A stretch of 64,000 nucleotides of DNA, taken from NCBI RefSeq assembly GCF_003289945.1, contig NZ_QMBP01000003.1, forward strand, positions 434,001-498,000, written 5' to 3'. The notes below the pieces were generated by a model that searched no databases, was not told where the DNA came from, and saw only the letters and a program-made list of their open reading frames with translations. Below, piece by piece: positions 1 through 9,953 of the stretch (position 1 is the first letter of the stretch; each line of letters starts with the position of its first letter). A program made the translations under genes and the position numbers. The DNA is from Mesorhizobium hawassense (GTDB lineage: Bacteria > Pseudomonadota > Alphaproteobacteria > Rhizobiales > Rhizobiaceae).

Positions 1-1119
1 GTGGAAATCCGGCAGCACGTGCAGTCTTGCCGCCAGTTCATCGCCGTCCTCGGCGCGCAACTCGGCGACCCGTCCGGCGATCTTCATATGCATGGCCGCG
101 TCCGGCTCGCCGCCGGCGCCGTGCCAGCGGATGATGTGGTCGAGCAGCGCGCCGGTGGCCGACTGGCCGCCTTCCGAGAGCCACAGCGTCGGCAAGGCGG
201 CGCCGTAATAGGGGCCCCAGACGCCGGCGAAGGGTTGCGGGTCGAGCGACATCGCCATGACGCAGGACGATGTGCCGGCAATCAGCGCCAGATGCCGGCT
301 GATGTCTTTCTCGTCCCCGGCAAAGCCGCCCAGCACGCCGAGCGCCCCGGCATAGGCGTCGATGACGCCGGCGCCCACCCGGCATTTTTCGGTCAAGCCG
401 AGCTCGGCGGCCGCTTCGGCCGTCAGCGGACCGATATCGGTACCGACGGGGCTCGCCTTCTCCGGCAGATGGCCGTGCTCGAAGAGATCATCCAGGCCGA
501 CGAGCTCGAAGAAGTCGCGGCGCCAGCTTTTTTCCTCGTGGGCGAGATAGGTCCATTTCGCAGTCAGGGTGCATTGCGAGCGGGCCAGCGAGCCCGATGC
601 CTTCCAGGTGAGGAAATCGGCGAGGTCGAATAGATAGCCGGCTTCATTCCATGTCTTCGGCAGGTGGCGCTTCAACCACATCAGCTTCGGCGTTTCCATC
701 TCCGGCGACATCACGCCGCCGATATAGTCGAGCACGGCGTGGCCGCTCGTCGTGCATTCATCGGCTTCGGCGATGGCGCGATGATCGAGCCAGACTATCG
801 TGTCCCAGCGCTTCTCGCCGGTGACCGAGACGCTGATCTGACTGCCCTGCCTGTCGCGCGCGACCAGCGAGCAGGTGGCGTCGAAAGAGATGCCGGCGAT
901 GTCGCCGGCAGCGACCCCGGATTTCTGCAGGGCGGCCCGCACCGCCTTGCACACGGCCGACCAGATATCTTCCGAATCATGCTCGGCATGATCGGGCTTG
1001 GGCTGATGCATGGCGATCGGGTGATCGGCGCGGCCGAGCAGGTTGCCTTCAGAGTCGAGAATGCCCGCGCGAGCGCTCCCGGTGCCGACATCGACCGCGC
1101 AAACGAAACTCTTGGTCAA
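1..1119 (-). CDS. FGGY-family pentulose kinase, probably D-ribulokinase (partial at left edge)
   Basis: ATP-dependent sugar kinase of the FGGY family; the visible 373 codons are the N-terminal two thirds, and the C-terminus lies beyond the window. The N-terminal ATPase fold is seen in CAVDVGTGSARAGI. The TCSLV motif near residue 73 marks the D-ribulokinase subgroup in FGGY literature; this suggests ribulose rather than xylulose as substrate, an inference. Later blocks (GAGVIDAYAGALGVLGG, AGTSSCVMAMS, SEGGQSATGALLDHI) are also typical. The TTG start overlaps the stop of the upstream phosphatase (TTGA) and follows a purine-rich GAGAGAAAAAG. Last visible gene of the polyol operon; often called xylB in rhizobial smo clusters. 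Confidence 0.88.
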   Translation of the reverse strand, partial: MTKSFVCAVDVGTGSARAGILDSEGNLLGRADHPIAMHQPKPDHAEHDSEDIWSAVCKAVRAALQKSGVAAGDIAGISFDATCSLVARDRQGSQISVSVTGEKRWDTIVWLDHRAIAEADECTTSGHAVLDYIGGVMSPEMETPKLMWLKRHLPKTWNEAGYLFDLADFLTWKASGSLARSQCTLTAKWTYLAHEEKSWRRDFFELVGLDDLFEHGHLPEKASPVGTDIGPLTAEAAAELGLTEKCRVGAGVIDAYAGALGVLGGFAGDEKDISRHLALIAGTSSCVMAMSLDPQPFAGVWGPYYGAALPTLWLSEGGQSATGALLDHIIRWHGAGGEPDAAMHMKIAGRVAELRAEDGDELAARLHVLPDFH

Positions 1120-1799
1120 GATGCTTTTTCTCTCGCTCCCAGGCCTGCAATCAGATCGGGCAATTGCAGCATGTCAGCGAATATAAAGTCCGGTTCCGTC
1201 GACGCAAGCCGCGCCTTGAGCGCGGGATTGGAGGCATGCGAGCCACCGGTGAAAGCAAGGACGCGCATGCCGGCCGCGCGCGCCGCGGCGACGCCGGCGG
1301 GGCTGTCCTCGATGACCAGGCAATTGCGCGGATGCGCCCGCATCGAGGCGGCGGCGTGGAGGAAAAGGTCGGGCGCCGGCTTGCCGCGCTTGACCATGGT
1401 GGCGCTGAAGAGATGCGGCTCCAGCAAGGGCAGCAGGCCGGTGACTTCGAGCGCGTAGCGGATGCGTTCCAGCGTGCCGGACGAAGCGACGCAGCAAGGC
1501 AGGCCGAGCCTCGGCAGCACGTCCTTGACGCCCGGGATCGGCTTCAATTCCTCGCGGAATTTGCGCATCAGGTCGACGCGCATGGCGGTCAGATGCTGGT
1601 CGTTGATCTCCAGCCCGAAGTCGCGGCCGAGGATCTCGCGCACGCTCTTCATGCTCTTGCCGAGGAAATGCTCGTAGGCGGCGTCCTCGCTCACCGTGCC
1701 GCCGGCGAGCTCGATCATGCCGAGCAGCGCGGTGACCGAAAGCGCCTCGCTGTCGACCAGCACGCCGTCACAGTCGAAGATGACCAGTTCCGGCGTCAT
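1116..1799 (-). CDS. HAD-superfamily phosphatase / beta-phosphoglucomutase-like
   Basis: Cytosolic HAD hydrolase of 227 aa. Motif I FDCDGVLVDSE places the nucleophile at Asp9 and the general acid at Asp11; motif II is VASSGT, the motif III lysine lies in KRGKPAPD, and the acidic motif IV is VIEDSPAG. A helical cap fills about residues 15-85 (cap type C1), as in sugar-phosphate phosphatases. It starts 24 nt after mtlK and overlaps the kinase stop, so it is in the polyol operon and may act on a hexitol- or pentulose-derived phosphate. Substrate unknown. An upstream in-frame extension reaching to base 2180 lies inside mtlK and was not used. Confidence 0.88.
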   Translation of the reverse strand: MTPELVIFDCDGVLVDSEALSVTALLGMIELAGGTVSEDAAYEHFLGKSMKSVREILGRDFGLEINDQHLTAMRVDLMRKFREELKPIPGVKDVLPRLGLPCCVASSGTLERIRYALEVTGLLPLLEPHLFSATMVKRGKPAPDLFLHAAASMRAHPRNCLVIEDSPAGVAAARAAGMRVLAFTGGSHASNPALKARLASTEPDFIFADMLQLPDLIAGLGAREKAS

Positions 1800-1822
1800 C
1801 GCGACATGCTTCCAGTCGAGCG

Positions 1823-3301
1823 TCAGAGCTTGCCGGCGAGATAGCGCGTCAGGGTTTCGCGCGCGCCGTTCGCCCACAGGACCTTCAAGGCGTGGGCGAA
1901 GGCCTCGGCGAAAACGGGCGAGCGGCCGACATCGCCATAGATATCCTCCATCGCCAGCCAGGCTTTCGGATCGGTTTTCGCCGCTTTCGCGGTCGCCTGC
2001 ATGCGGTCCCAGCTCGGGTCGTTGGGCTCGATGACGGCGCCGCTGTCGGTGGTGCCGAAGCAATAGCGGCACCACAAGGCCGATTCCAGCGCGAGACCGG
2101 CGGCGCCCTTGCCCGCCTTCAGCCGGTCGGCGATCGTCGGGATGATGAATTTCGGCTGGCGATTGGAGCCATCGAGGCAAAGCCGGCGGATGGTGTCGCC
2201 GATCTTGGGATTGGAGAAGCGGCGCTCGATGAGCTGGTAGTAGTCCTCCAGATCGGTGTTCGGCACCGGCGGCACGGTCGGGATGATCTCGTCATGCTCG
2301 AGCTTGGACAGGAAGGCGCGCACCAGCGGCTCCTGCATGCCTTCATGCACGAAGTGGATGTCCATCAACCCGGCCGGATAGGCGATGGTGGCGTGACCGC
2401 CATTGAGGATGCGGATCTTCATCAGCTCGTAAGGCGAGACATCCTTGACGAACTGCACGCCGACCTTTTCCAGCGCCGGGCGACCGGCGGTGAAACGATC
2501 CTCCAGCACCCATTGCTTGAACGGCTCGCAGAACACCGGCCAATTGTCCTCCAGGCCGAAATCGTCGGCGAGGATCTTGCGCTCGCGGTCGGTGGTGGCC
2601 GGGGTGATGCGGTCGACCATGCCATTCGGGAACGCGACCTTGTCCTCCACCCATTTGGCCAGGTCCTCGTCGATCAGCCGGGCGAGGCCAATGACGCCGT
2701 CGGAGGTGACGTGGCCGTTATGAGGGATGTTGTCGCAGGACATGACGGTGAACGGCACGATGCCGTCGGCGCGCCGGCGCAACAGGCCGGCCAGGATGAT
2801 GCCGAACACGGTCTTCGGCGTGGCACCCGGCTGCGCGTCGGCAACGATGTCGGGATGGGCCGGGTTGAACTTGCCCGAAGCCGGGTCGATGAAATAGCCG
2901 CCTTCGGTGATGGTCAAAGAGACGATCTTGATCGCAGGATCGGCCAGCTGGTCGATGAGCGCGGCGGCATCGCCGGGCATCAGGAAATCGATCATGGCGC
3001 CGGTGACGCGGGCGCTCATATGGCCCTGGTCCTGCTCGACGACCGTGGTCAGCCAGTCCTGTTCCTGCAGCTTGGAGCGGCCGATCTTCTCGCCTTCGAA
3101 CACGCCGGCGCCGATCAGCGCCCAGTCATGCCCCTCGCCGGCGCCGAACAGGTCGTCGAGATAGACCGCCTGGTGCGAGCGGTGGAAATTGCCGACGCCG
3201 AAATGGACGATGCCTGCCTTTAGCTTCGAGCGGTCGTATTTCGGGCCGGCGACGTTGGCCGGCAGCTTGGCGAGGTTGGAGGAAGAGAGTTTCACGGTCA
3301 T
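1823..3301 (-). CDS. mtlK: Mannitol 2-dehydrogenase (long-chain polyol dehydrogenase)
   Basis: Oxidises D-mannitol (often also D-arabitol) to the ketose with NAD+ in the cytosol. The 492-aa length is normal for the polyol-specific long-chain dehydrogenases. The N-terminal nucleotide-binding segment HFGVGNFHRSHQ is at about residues 33-44, and the family catalytic signature K-x4-N-x2-H is present as KIRILNGGH. It lies between the sorbitol dehydrogenase and the HAD gene in one minus-strand run, the order known for rhizobial sorbitol/mannitol operons. The ATG is 3301-3299; a hairpin separates it from smoS upstream. Confidence 0.95.
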   Translation of the reverse strand: MTVKLSSSNLAKLPANVAGPKYDRSKLKAGIVHFGVGNFHRSHQAVYLDDLFGAGEGHDWALIGAGVFEGEKIGRSKLQEQDWLTTVVEQDQGHMSARVTGAMIDFLMPGDAAALIDQLADPAIKIVSLTITEGGYFIDPASGKFNPAHPDIVADAQPGATPKTVFGIILAGLLRRRADGIVPFTVMSCDNIPHNGHVTSDGVIGLARLIDEDLAKWVEDKVAFPNGMVDRITPATTDRERKILADDFGLEDNWPVFCEPFKQWVLEDRFTAGRPALEKVGVQFVKDVSPYELMKIRILNGGHATIAYPAGLMDIHFVHEGMQEPLVRAFLSKLEHDEIIPTVPPVPNTDLEDYYQLIERRFSNPKIGDTIRRLCLDGSNRQPKFIIPTIADRLKAGKGAAGLALESALWCRYCFGTTDSGAVIEPNDPSWDRMQATAKAAKTDPKAWLAMEDIYGDVGRSPVFAEAFAHALKVLWANGARETLTRYLAGKL

Positions 3302-3363
3302 CTCAGTTTACCCTTTGGCCGATCCGCAGCCCGACTGTTCCGCCTCCTTGGGAGAGCGAGGAT

Positions 3364-3400
3364 GAGGGGCAGCATCTGGTGTTCCGGCATGCTGCCCCTC
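3364..3400 (-). other. Intercistronic hairpin between smoS and mtlK
   Basis: A perfect 12-bp inverted repeat (GAGGGGCAGCAT / ATGCTGCCCCTC) with a 13-base loop lies in the 158-bp gap between smoS and mtlK. No T-run follows on the minus strand, so it looks more like an mRNA-processing or stabilising hairpin, or a degenerate repeat arm, than a strong terminator. The flanks resemble the CCCCTCA-type edges of the RIME-like elements elsewhere in the window. Confidence 0.6.
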
Positions 3401-3459
3401 ACCTGCCCCATGGCGTCTTCTCCGGAGGAAAGAGAGAAGCGCCTTCCCCCCTCAACCGT

Positions 3460-4230
3460 TCAACTCATCCATTGCCCGCCATCGACATTGTAGGTCTGGG
3501 CGACAATGTATTCGGCCTCGTCGCTGGCGAGGAAAACCGCCATGCCGGCGAGGTCCTCCGGCCTGCCCATGCGACCATAGGGAACGCCCTCGCCGACCAG
3601 CCGCTTCTTCTCGCCTCTAGGCCGGTTCTCGTATTTAGCGAACAGCGCGTCGACCTCATCCCACATATCGCTGTCGACGACGCCCGGCGCGATGCCGTTG
3701 ACGTTGATGCGGTGCTTGATCAGGTCGAGCCCCGCCGACTGGGTGAGCGAAATGACTGCCGCCTTGGTGGCGCAGTAGACCGCGACCAGCGGCTCGCCGC
3801 GGCGGCCGGCCTGGCTCGCCATGTTGATGATCCTGCCGCCCTTGCCACGTGCGATCATCGAGCGCGCCGCGGCCTGCAGCATGAACAGCGTGCCGGCGAC
3901 ATTGACCGAAAACAGCTTTTCGTAGCTCGCCCTGCTTATCTCGACGATCGGCGCCAGGTCGAAGATCGCGGCGTTGTTGACCAGGATGTCGAGGCTTCCG
4001 GTCTTCGCCTCGACCGCCTTCACCGCCGCCTCGATCGAGGACTGATCGGTGACGTCGAGCCGGACCGCGTAAGCCGCGGAACCGATCGCCTTGGCCGTCG
4101 CTTCCGCCGCTTCGAGATTGATATCGGCAATCGCGACCGTCGCACCTTCGCGCGCATAGGCTTCGGCGAAGGCCCTGCCGATGCCGCGCGCCGATCCGCT
4201 GATCAGCGCCGATTTGCCTTTCAACCTCAC
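3460..4230 (-). CDS. smoS: Sorbitol dehydrogenase, short-chain dehydrogenase/reductase
   Basis: NAD+-dependent classical SDR of 256 aa, converting D-sorbitol to D-fructose (L-iditol 2-dehydrogenase activity). Visible motifs: cofactor-binding SGSARGIG at residues 11-18, NNAA structural motif, catalytic Ser in NMASQAGRRG and YCATK carrying the catalytic Tyr-x3-Lys. C-terminal YNVDGGQWMS is typical of the family. It follows smoK by about 10 bp and precedes mtlK, so it is the first catabolic enzyme after the transporter genes. Confidence 0.92.
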   Translation of the reverse strand: MRLKGKSALISGSARGIGRAFAEAYAREGATVAIADINLEAAEATAKAIGSAAYAVRLDVTDQSSIEAAVKAVEAKTGSLDILVNNAAIFDLAPIVEISRASYEKLFSVNVAGTLFMLQAAARSMIARGKGGRIINMASQAGRRGEPLVAVYCATKAAVISLTQSAGLDLIKHRINVNGIAPGVVDSDMWDEVDALFAKYENRPRGEKKRLVGEGVPYGRMGRPEDLAGMAVFLASDEAEYIVAQTYNVDGGQWMS

Positions 4231-4240
4231 TTTGCCGTCC

Positions 4241-5245
<1,005 letters not shown>

Positions 5246-5290
5246 GGTTTCCTCCCGGGGATAGTCTTCGTCGTCCGCCGCGTGGCGTTC

Positions 5291-6115
5291 TTACTTCACG
5301 GCACCAAAGGTGAGGCCGCGCACCAGCTGCTTCTGGCTGAACCAGCCCATGATCAGGATCGGCGCGATCGCCAGCGTCGAGGCCGCCGAGAGCTTGGCCC
5401 AGAACAGACCTTGCGGACTGGAAAAGGAGCTGATGAAGGCGGTGAGCGGCGCTGCGTTGGTGGTGGTGAGACGGATCGTCCAGAACGCCTCGTTCCAGGC
5501 CAGGATGATGTTCAAAAGCATGGTCGAGGCAATGCCTGGAACGGCCATCGGCGTCAGCACATAGATGATCTCGTTCCATAGCGAGGCGCCATCCATGCGC
5601 GCCGCTTCCAGGATCTCGCCCGGGATCTCGCGGAAGTAAGTGTAGAGCATCCAGACCACGATCGGCAGGTTGATCAGCATCAGCATCACGGTGAGGCCGA
5701 TGCGGCTGTCGAGCAGGCCGCTATCGCGGAAGATCAGGTAGATCGGGAACAGCACCGCGACGGCCGGCATCATCTTGGTGGAGAGCATCCACATCAGGAT
5801 GTCCTTGGTCCGCTTGGTCGGCGAGAAGGCCATCGACCAGGCCGCCGGAACCGCGATCAGGATCGCGAGCAGCGTCGAGCCGACCGACAGGATCACCGAG
5901 TTCAGGAAGAACTTGAAGTAGCCGCTCTGCGCCTGCACCTCGGCGTAGCTCTCCGTAGTGCCCGACGGGATCAGGTTGAAGCCCTGGATCGCCTCCTGCT
6001 CGGATTTGAACGAGGTGATGATCGTATAAAGGATCGGAAAGAAGATCAGCAGGGCGACGATCCAGGCCGCGGCCGTGGCGATGGTCTTGTGCTGGGTGGT
6101 GACTGCGCGGGCCAT
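5291..6115 (-). CDS. smoG: Sorbitol/mannitol ABC transporter permease (second)
   Basis: MalG-type inner membrane permease of 274 aa with about six hydrophobic segments. The EAA loop contacting the ATPase is visible as EAARMDGASLWNEIIYVLTP in the C-terminal half. The ATG at 6115 is chosen because GGGAGGACAAG precedes it closely; the frame stays open further upstream into smoF but without a ribosome site. Starts 10 nt after smoF ends. Confidence 0.93.
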   Translation of the reverse strand: MARAVTTQHKTIATAAAWIVALLIFFPILYTIITSFKSEQEAIQGFNLIPSGTTESYAEVQAQSGYFKFFLNSVILSVGSTLLAILIAVPAAWSMAFSPTKRTKDILMWMLSTKMMPAVAVLFPIYLIFRDSGLLDSRIGLTVMLMLINLPIVVWMLYTYFREIPGEILEAARMDGASLWNEIIYVLTPMAVPGIASTMLLNIILAWNEAFWTIRLTTTNAAPLTAFISSFSSPQGLFWAKLSAASTLAIAPILIMGWFSQKQLVRGLTFGAVK

Positions 6116-6125
6116 CTTGTCCTCC

Positions 6126-6998
6126 CTATTTGTCGAGGTTCTTGCCGACGGCGCGCATGGCGAAGAAGGCAACGATGTTGGCGAGAATGACGGCGATCAC
6201 GCCACCGGCGGATGCCTGACCGATTTTGAACTCCAGCAGCGCCTTCTGGTAGACGAGGAAAGGCAGGTTGGTGGAGGCATAGCCCGGGCCGCCATTGGTG
6301 GTGACCAGGATCTCGGCATAGACCGAGAGCAGGAAGATCGTCTGGATCAGGATGACGACGGTGATGGCGCGCGACATATGCGGCAGCGTCAGGTAGATGA
6401 AGCGGCTGAGGAAACCGGCGCCATCCATCTCGGCCGCTTCCTTCTGCTCGCCGTCGAGCGACTGCAGCGAAGTGAGCAGGATCAGCGTGGCGAAGGGCAG
6501 CCACTGCCAGGCGACGATGAGGATGACGGCGGTCAGCGGATGCTGCCCGAACCAGTCTATCGGCTCGGCGCCGAAGAAGCGCGCTATGTCGGCGAAGACG
6601 CCATATTGCGGGTGCATGATCATGTTCTTCCAGACCAGTGCCGCGACCGGCGGCATGACGAAGAACGGCGAGATGACCAGGATGCGCACGATGCCCTGGC
6701 CCCAGATCGGCTGATCGAGCAGCATCGCAAGAAGGATGCCGCCGACCACGGTGATGACCAGCACGCTGACGACGATGGTGAGCGTGTTGAGGATGGCGGC
6801 GAAGAACGCCGGATTGGAGTAGAAGAGCTTGTAGTTGGCGAACCAGACGAAGCCGTCGCGGATCGGGTTCAGCGGATTGTACTGCAGGAGCGAAAAGTAG
6901 ATCGTGAAGACGAGCGGCACGATCATCCAGACGAACAGCAGGACCACCGATGGCGCCATCATGAAACGGGCAAGCGAACGGGTTTGCTGAGTAGCCAT
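6126..6998 (-). CDS. smoF: Sorbitol/mannitol ABC transporter permease (first)
   Basis: MalF-type permease, 290 aa, with six predicted hydrophobic segments and an EAA loop (EAAEMDGAGFLSRFIYLTLP). Forms the membrane channel with SmoG. Two starts are possible: GTG at 7007 and ATG at 6998. The ATG is preferred because GGAAGG lies 9 nt before it, whereas the GTG abuts the Shine-Dalgarno sequence. A strong hairpin separates it from smoE. Confidence 0.92.
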   Translation of the reverse strand: MATQQTRSLARFMMAPSVVLLFVWMIVPLVFTIYFSLLQYNPLNPIRDGFVWFANYKLFYSNPAFFAAILNTLTIVVSVLVITVVGGILLAMLLDQPIWGQGIVRILVISPFFVMPPVAALVWKNMIMHPQYGVFADIARFFGAEPIDWFGQHPLTAVILIVAWQWLPFATLILLTSLQSLDGEQKEAAEMDGAGFLSRFIYLTLPHMSRAITVVILIQTIFLLSVYAEILVTTNGGPGYASTNLPFLVYQKALLEFKIGQASAGGVIAVILANIVAFFAMRAVGKNLDK

Positions 6999-7064
6999 GA
7001 CGGTCACCCTTCCAAGGTCAGCCGGATTTTCAGAGTTGTGCCAGAATATTCCCGGTTTTGAAAA

Positions 7065-7096
7065 GTGGCCGCCCGAACTGGGTTTCGGGCGGCCAC
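7065..7096 (-). other. Hairpin between smoE and smoF
   Basis: Perfect inverted repeat of 13 bp (GTGGCCGCCCGAA / TTCGGGCGGCCAC) with a 6-base loop, in the 143-bp gap after the binding-protein gene. No oligo-T follows in the minus direction. This position, just 3' of an ABC binding-protein gene, is where RNA-stabilising hairpins often raise expression of the binding protein over the permeases; that role is inferred. Confidence 0.7.
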
Positions 7097-7141
7097 CTGC
7101 CGGTCATGATGCGCGACCGGCATTCGGCACCGGGAGGAGCC

Positions 7142-8452
7142 TTACTTGATGTAGCCGCCTTCGGTCATTGCCGCGGTGGCCGCGTCCTGGGCCTGCTTCA
7201 GCGCATCGTCGACGCTCGACTGGCCGGCAAGAGCCGCCGAGAAGAGCTGGCCGACGGTGGTGCCGAGGCCCTGGAATTCAGGAATGGCGACGAACTGCAC
7301 GCCGACATAAGGCACCGCCTTGACGGTCGGGTGCGTCGGATCGGCGGCATTGATGGAGTCCAGCGTCATCTTGGCGAAGGGCGCTGCCTTCTGGTACTCG
7401 GCATTGGCGTAGAGCGAGGAGCGCGTGCCCGGAGGAACGTTGGCCCAGCCTTCCTTCGCCGCAACCAGTTCGGCGTAGTGCTTGCTGGTAGCCCAGGAGA
7501 CGAACTTCTCGGCGGCATCGGCCTTCTGGGTGCCGGCTGGGATCGCCAGCGACCATGCCCACAGCCAGTTGCCGCGCTTGCCGAGGCCGTTGTCCGGCGC
7601 CAGCGCATAGCCGACCTTGTCTGCGACCTTCGAGGCCTTCGGATCGGAGACGAAGGAAGCGGCGACGGTGGCGTCGATCCACATGCCGCACTTGCCCTGC
7701 TGGAAGAGCGCCAGGTTCTCGTTGAAGCCGTTGGACGAAGCGCCTTCCGGACCGTCGGCCTTCATCAGGTCGACATAGAACTGCAGCGTCTTCTTCCATT
7801 CCGGCTGGTCGAATTGCGGCTTCCAGTTCTCGTCGAACCAGCGGGCGCCGAAGGAGTTCGACATGGCGGTGAGGAAGGCCATGTTCTCGCCCCAGCCGGC
7901 CTTGCCGCGCAGGCAGACGCCGTTCACGCCGTTGGCGCGGTCGGTCATCTTGTCGGCGGCCTGCTTGATGAAGTCCCAGGTCGGGGCGTCGGGCATCTTG
8001 AGGCCGGCCTTCTCCATCAGGTCCTTGCGGTACATGACGAAGGAGCTTTCGCCGTAGAAGGGCGCGGCATAGAGCTTGCCGTCGACCGAAAGGCCACCGG
8101 CGATGGCCGGGATGATGTCCTTGACGTCGTAGTCGTCGCCGAGCTTGTCGAGCGGCAGGAGCCAGCTCTGCTTGGCCCAGATCGGAACTTCGTAGGTGCC
8201 GATGGTCATGACGTCGTACTGGCCACCCTTGGTGGCGATGTCGGTGGTGACGCGCTCGCGCAGCACATTCTCTTCAAGCGTGACCCAGTTGAGCTGGATG
8301 TCGGGGTTAGCCTTGGTGAAGTCGTCGGTCAGCTTCTGCATGCGGACCATATCGCCATTGTTGACGGTGGCGATGGTGATGGATTCGGCATGCGCGGCGA
8401 AAGCAAGGGCGCTGGCCGACAACAGGCCCAGGGTGAGCGTGCGAAGTTTCAT
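7142..8452 (-). CDS. smoE: Sorbitol/mannitol-binding periplasmic protein
   Basis: Family 1 extracellular solute-binding protein of 436 aa. Signal peptide MKLRTLTLGLLSASALAFAAHA with the probable cut after AHA; the mature protein starts ESITIATVNNGD. Binds hexitol in the periplasm and delivers it to SmoFG. The ATG preceded by GGGAGGAATTTG is chosen over a GTG 57 nt upstream because only this start places the signal sequence at the N-terminus. First gene of the operon, so the promoter should lie in 8453-8626. Confidence 0.94.
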   Translation of the reverse strand: MKLRTLTLGLLSASALAFAAHAESITIATVNNGDMVRMQKLTDDFTKANPDIQLNWVTLEENVLRERVTTDIATKGGQYDVMTIGTYEVPIWAKQSWLLPLDKLGDDYDVKDIIPAIAGGLSVDGKLYAAPFYGESSFVMYRKDLMEKAGLKMPDAPTWDFIKQAADKMTDRANGVNGVCLRGKAGWGENMAFLTAMSNSFGARWFDENWKPQFDQPEWKKTLQFYVDLMKADGPEGASSNGFNENLALFQQGKCGMWIDATVAASFVSDPKASKVADKVGYALAPDNGLGKRGNWLWAWSLAIPAGTQKADAAEKFVSWATSKHYAELVAAKEGWANVPPGTRSSLYANAEYQKAAPFAKMTLDSINAADPTHPTVKAVPYVGVQFVAIPEFQGLGTTVGQLFSAALAGQSSVDDALKQAQDAATAAMTEGGYIK

Positions 8453-8626
8453 CAAATTCCTCCCATAAACCAAGTTGAGCATTTGCCTTGGCTTTGGGCA
8501 ATTACTCACTTACCGTGATTTATGTCAAGGCGGAATCGATGCTGCAGCGCAGCAGAAATGACGCAACGTGACCCGATCCGGCGACGCCGGTCGGTAACAT
8601 CGAGAAAGTAGCTAGAGACGGTTAGC

Positions 8627-9535
8627 CTAGGGGCAAGCGATTTCGGCCAATATCCAGTCGCGGAAGGCGCGGATCTTCGGCACGTTGCGGCGCGCCGTCG
8701 GGTAGACCAGCCAATAGGCATGGCCGTCGTCGCCTACGAGGTCGAAAGGCTGGACCAGGCGGCCGTCGGCGATCTCGTTCTTGAACAAGGCCCTGGTCAG
8801 GATCGCGACGCCGTGGCCGGCCATCGCCGCGTTCGCCTCATAAGCCTGCGCGCCCATGCTGGAGCCGGGCCGTTTGGCGAGGTCGTGTCCGGCGACGCCG
8901 GCGGCCTCGAACCATTGCGTCCACCAGATGTCGCCGGGATCGAGGATCGGCAAGCGCAACAGATCGGCCGGCTCGCTGACGCCGCCGATGCTCGCCGCGA
9001 GCTTCGGGCTCAGCATCGGCGTGAAATCGGCGTCGAGCAGTTTGTGCGACTCCAGGCCCGGCCACTTGCCGCCGCCGGAGCGAATGGCGAGATCGACGTC
9101 CTCGCGCGCGAAATCGGTGAGCCGGCTCGACGTGTCGAGCCGCACGGCAAGTGCCGGATGGGCGAGCTGGAACGAGCCCAGATGCTGCGCCAGCCAGTTC
9201 GAGGCGAAGGTCAGCACGGTGGTGACACACAGCAGCCCGTCGGCGCCGCCGCGCGCCGCGGCATAGGCCTGCCCCAGGATGGCGAAAGCCTCGCTGACGG
9301 CCGGCGCCAGGCGCTGGCCGGGCTCGGTCAGTTCGATCTGCTTTGGACGGCGCAGGAACAGCGGCGCGCCGATGCGTTCCTCGAGCACCTTGATCTGGTA
9401 GCTCGCCGCCGCCTGGGTCATGCCCAGTTCCTGCGCCGCCTTGGTGAAGGACAGGTGCCTCGCAACCGCCTCGAACACCCGGATCGCCTGCAGCGGCGGC
9501 AGCGGCGCAAGCTGCGGAGAGCTCAGATCGGGCAT
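8627..9535 (-). CDS. LysR-family transcriptional regulator (GcvA-like)
   Basis: 302-aa LysR regulator. The winged HTH is at about residues 13-72 (LQAIRVFEAVARHLSFTKAAQ followed by MTQAAASYQIKVLEERIG), and an effector-binding domain fills residues 95-300. The sequence style matches the GcvA/AmpR subgroup. It lies between smoE and smoC in the same orientation as smoE, but whether it controls the polyol genes cannot be read from the sequence. Target and effector unknown. Confidence 0.9.
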   Translation of the reverse strand: MPDLSSPQLAPLPPLQAIRVFEAVARHLSFTKAAQELGMTQAAASYQIKVLEERIGAPLFLRRPKQIELTEPGQRLAPAVSEAFAILGQAYAAARGGADGLLCVTTVLTFASNWLAQHLGSFQLAHPALAVRLDTSSRLTDFAREDVDLAIRSGGGKWPGLESHKLLDADFTPMLSPKLAASIGGVSEPADLLRLPILDPGDIWWTQWFEAAGVAGHDLAKRPGSSMGAQAYEANAAMAGHGVAILTRALFKNEIADGRLVQPFDLVGDDGHAYWLVYPTARRNVPKIRAFRDWILAEIACP

Positions 9536-9746
9536 AAAACCTCCTTATGGGTCATGATCGAGGTTTAATTGGAAGCGCAAAGCCGCCAACCCGATATTTG
9601 GGGTCGACGATCAATCCAGTTCAAGCACCAAGCGCTTCGCCGTTTCACGGAAACGGCAAAACGCTCTAACTCTTTGATTTTATGCAATTCCGGACGGATA
9701 ACCGCTCACACTTTTCCTGGAATTGCTTTAGCGAAGGCTGACGATC

Positions 9747-9932
9747 ATGACCACGGTGCAGGAAAAGCTCGTTTCCACGCCGGCGCAAGGCTGGTTTTAC
9801 CTGCTGGCGCGCGAATTTTCACGGCTTGCCCGCCGGCGGCGCGGCTATGTCGATGTTCGGGACCTGTCGCCGCATCTGCAGCGCGACATGGGTTTCCTCG
9901 ACGGCAACGACCCGCGCGGACCGTCCCAATAG
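9747..9932 (+). CDS. Small DUF1127-like protein
   Basis: 61-aa basic protein. The C-terminal half (YVDVRDLSPHLQRDMGFLDG) follows the DUF1127 pattern, in which an Arg-rich helix precedes an L-x3-L-x2-D-[MI]-G-[FL] motif. Such proteins are abundant in rhizobia, and some bind RNA or affect phosphate and carbon metabolism. Lies between two minus-strand regulators, with a weak GAAGG-like sequence upstream. Function here unknown. Confidence 0.72.
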   Translation: MTTVQEKLVSTPAQGWFYLLAREFSRLARRRRGYVDVRDLSPHLQRDMGFLDGNDPRGPSQ

Positions 9933-9953
9933 CCAGCTCTTTTTTATCGGCAG

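Noticed and set aside
1892..3223. Plus-strand 443-codon open frame opposite mtlK
   Set aside because: Shadow of the minus-strand mannitol dehydrogenase; Arg/Asp/Gly-rich without domain sense, a common effect of high-GC third positions.
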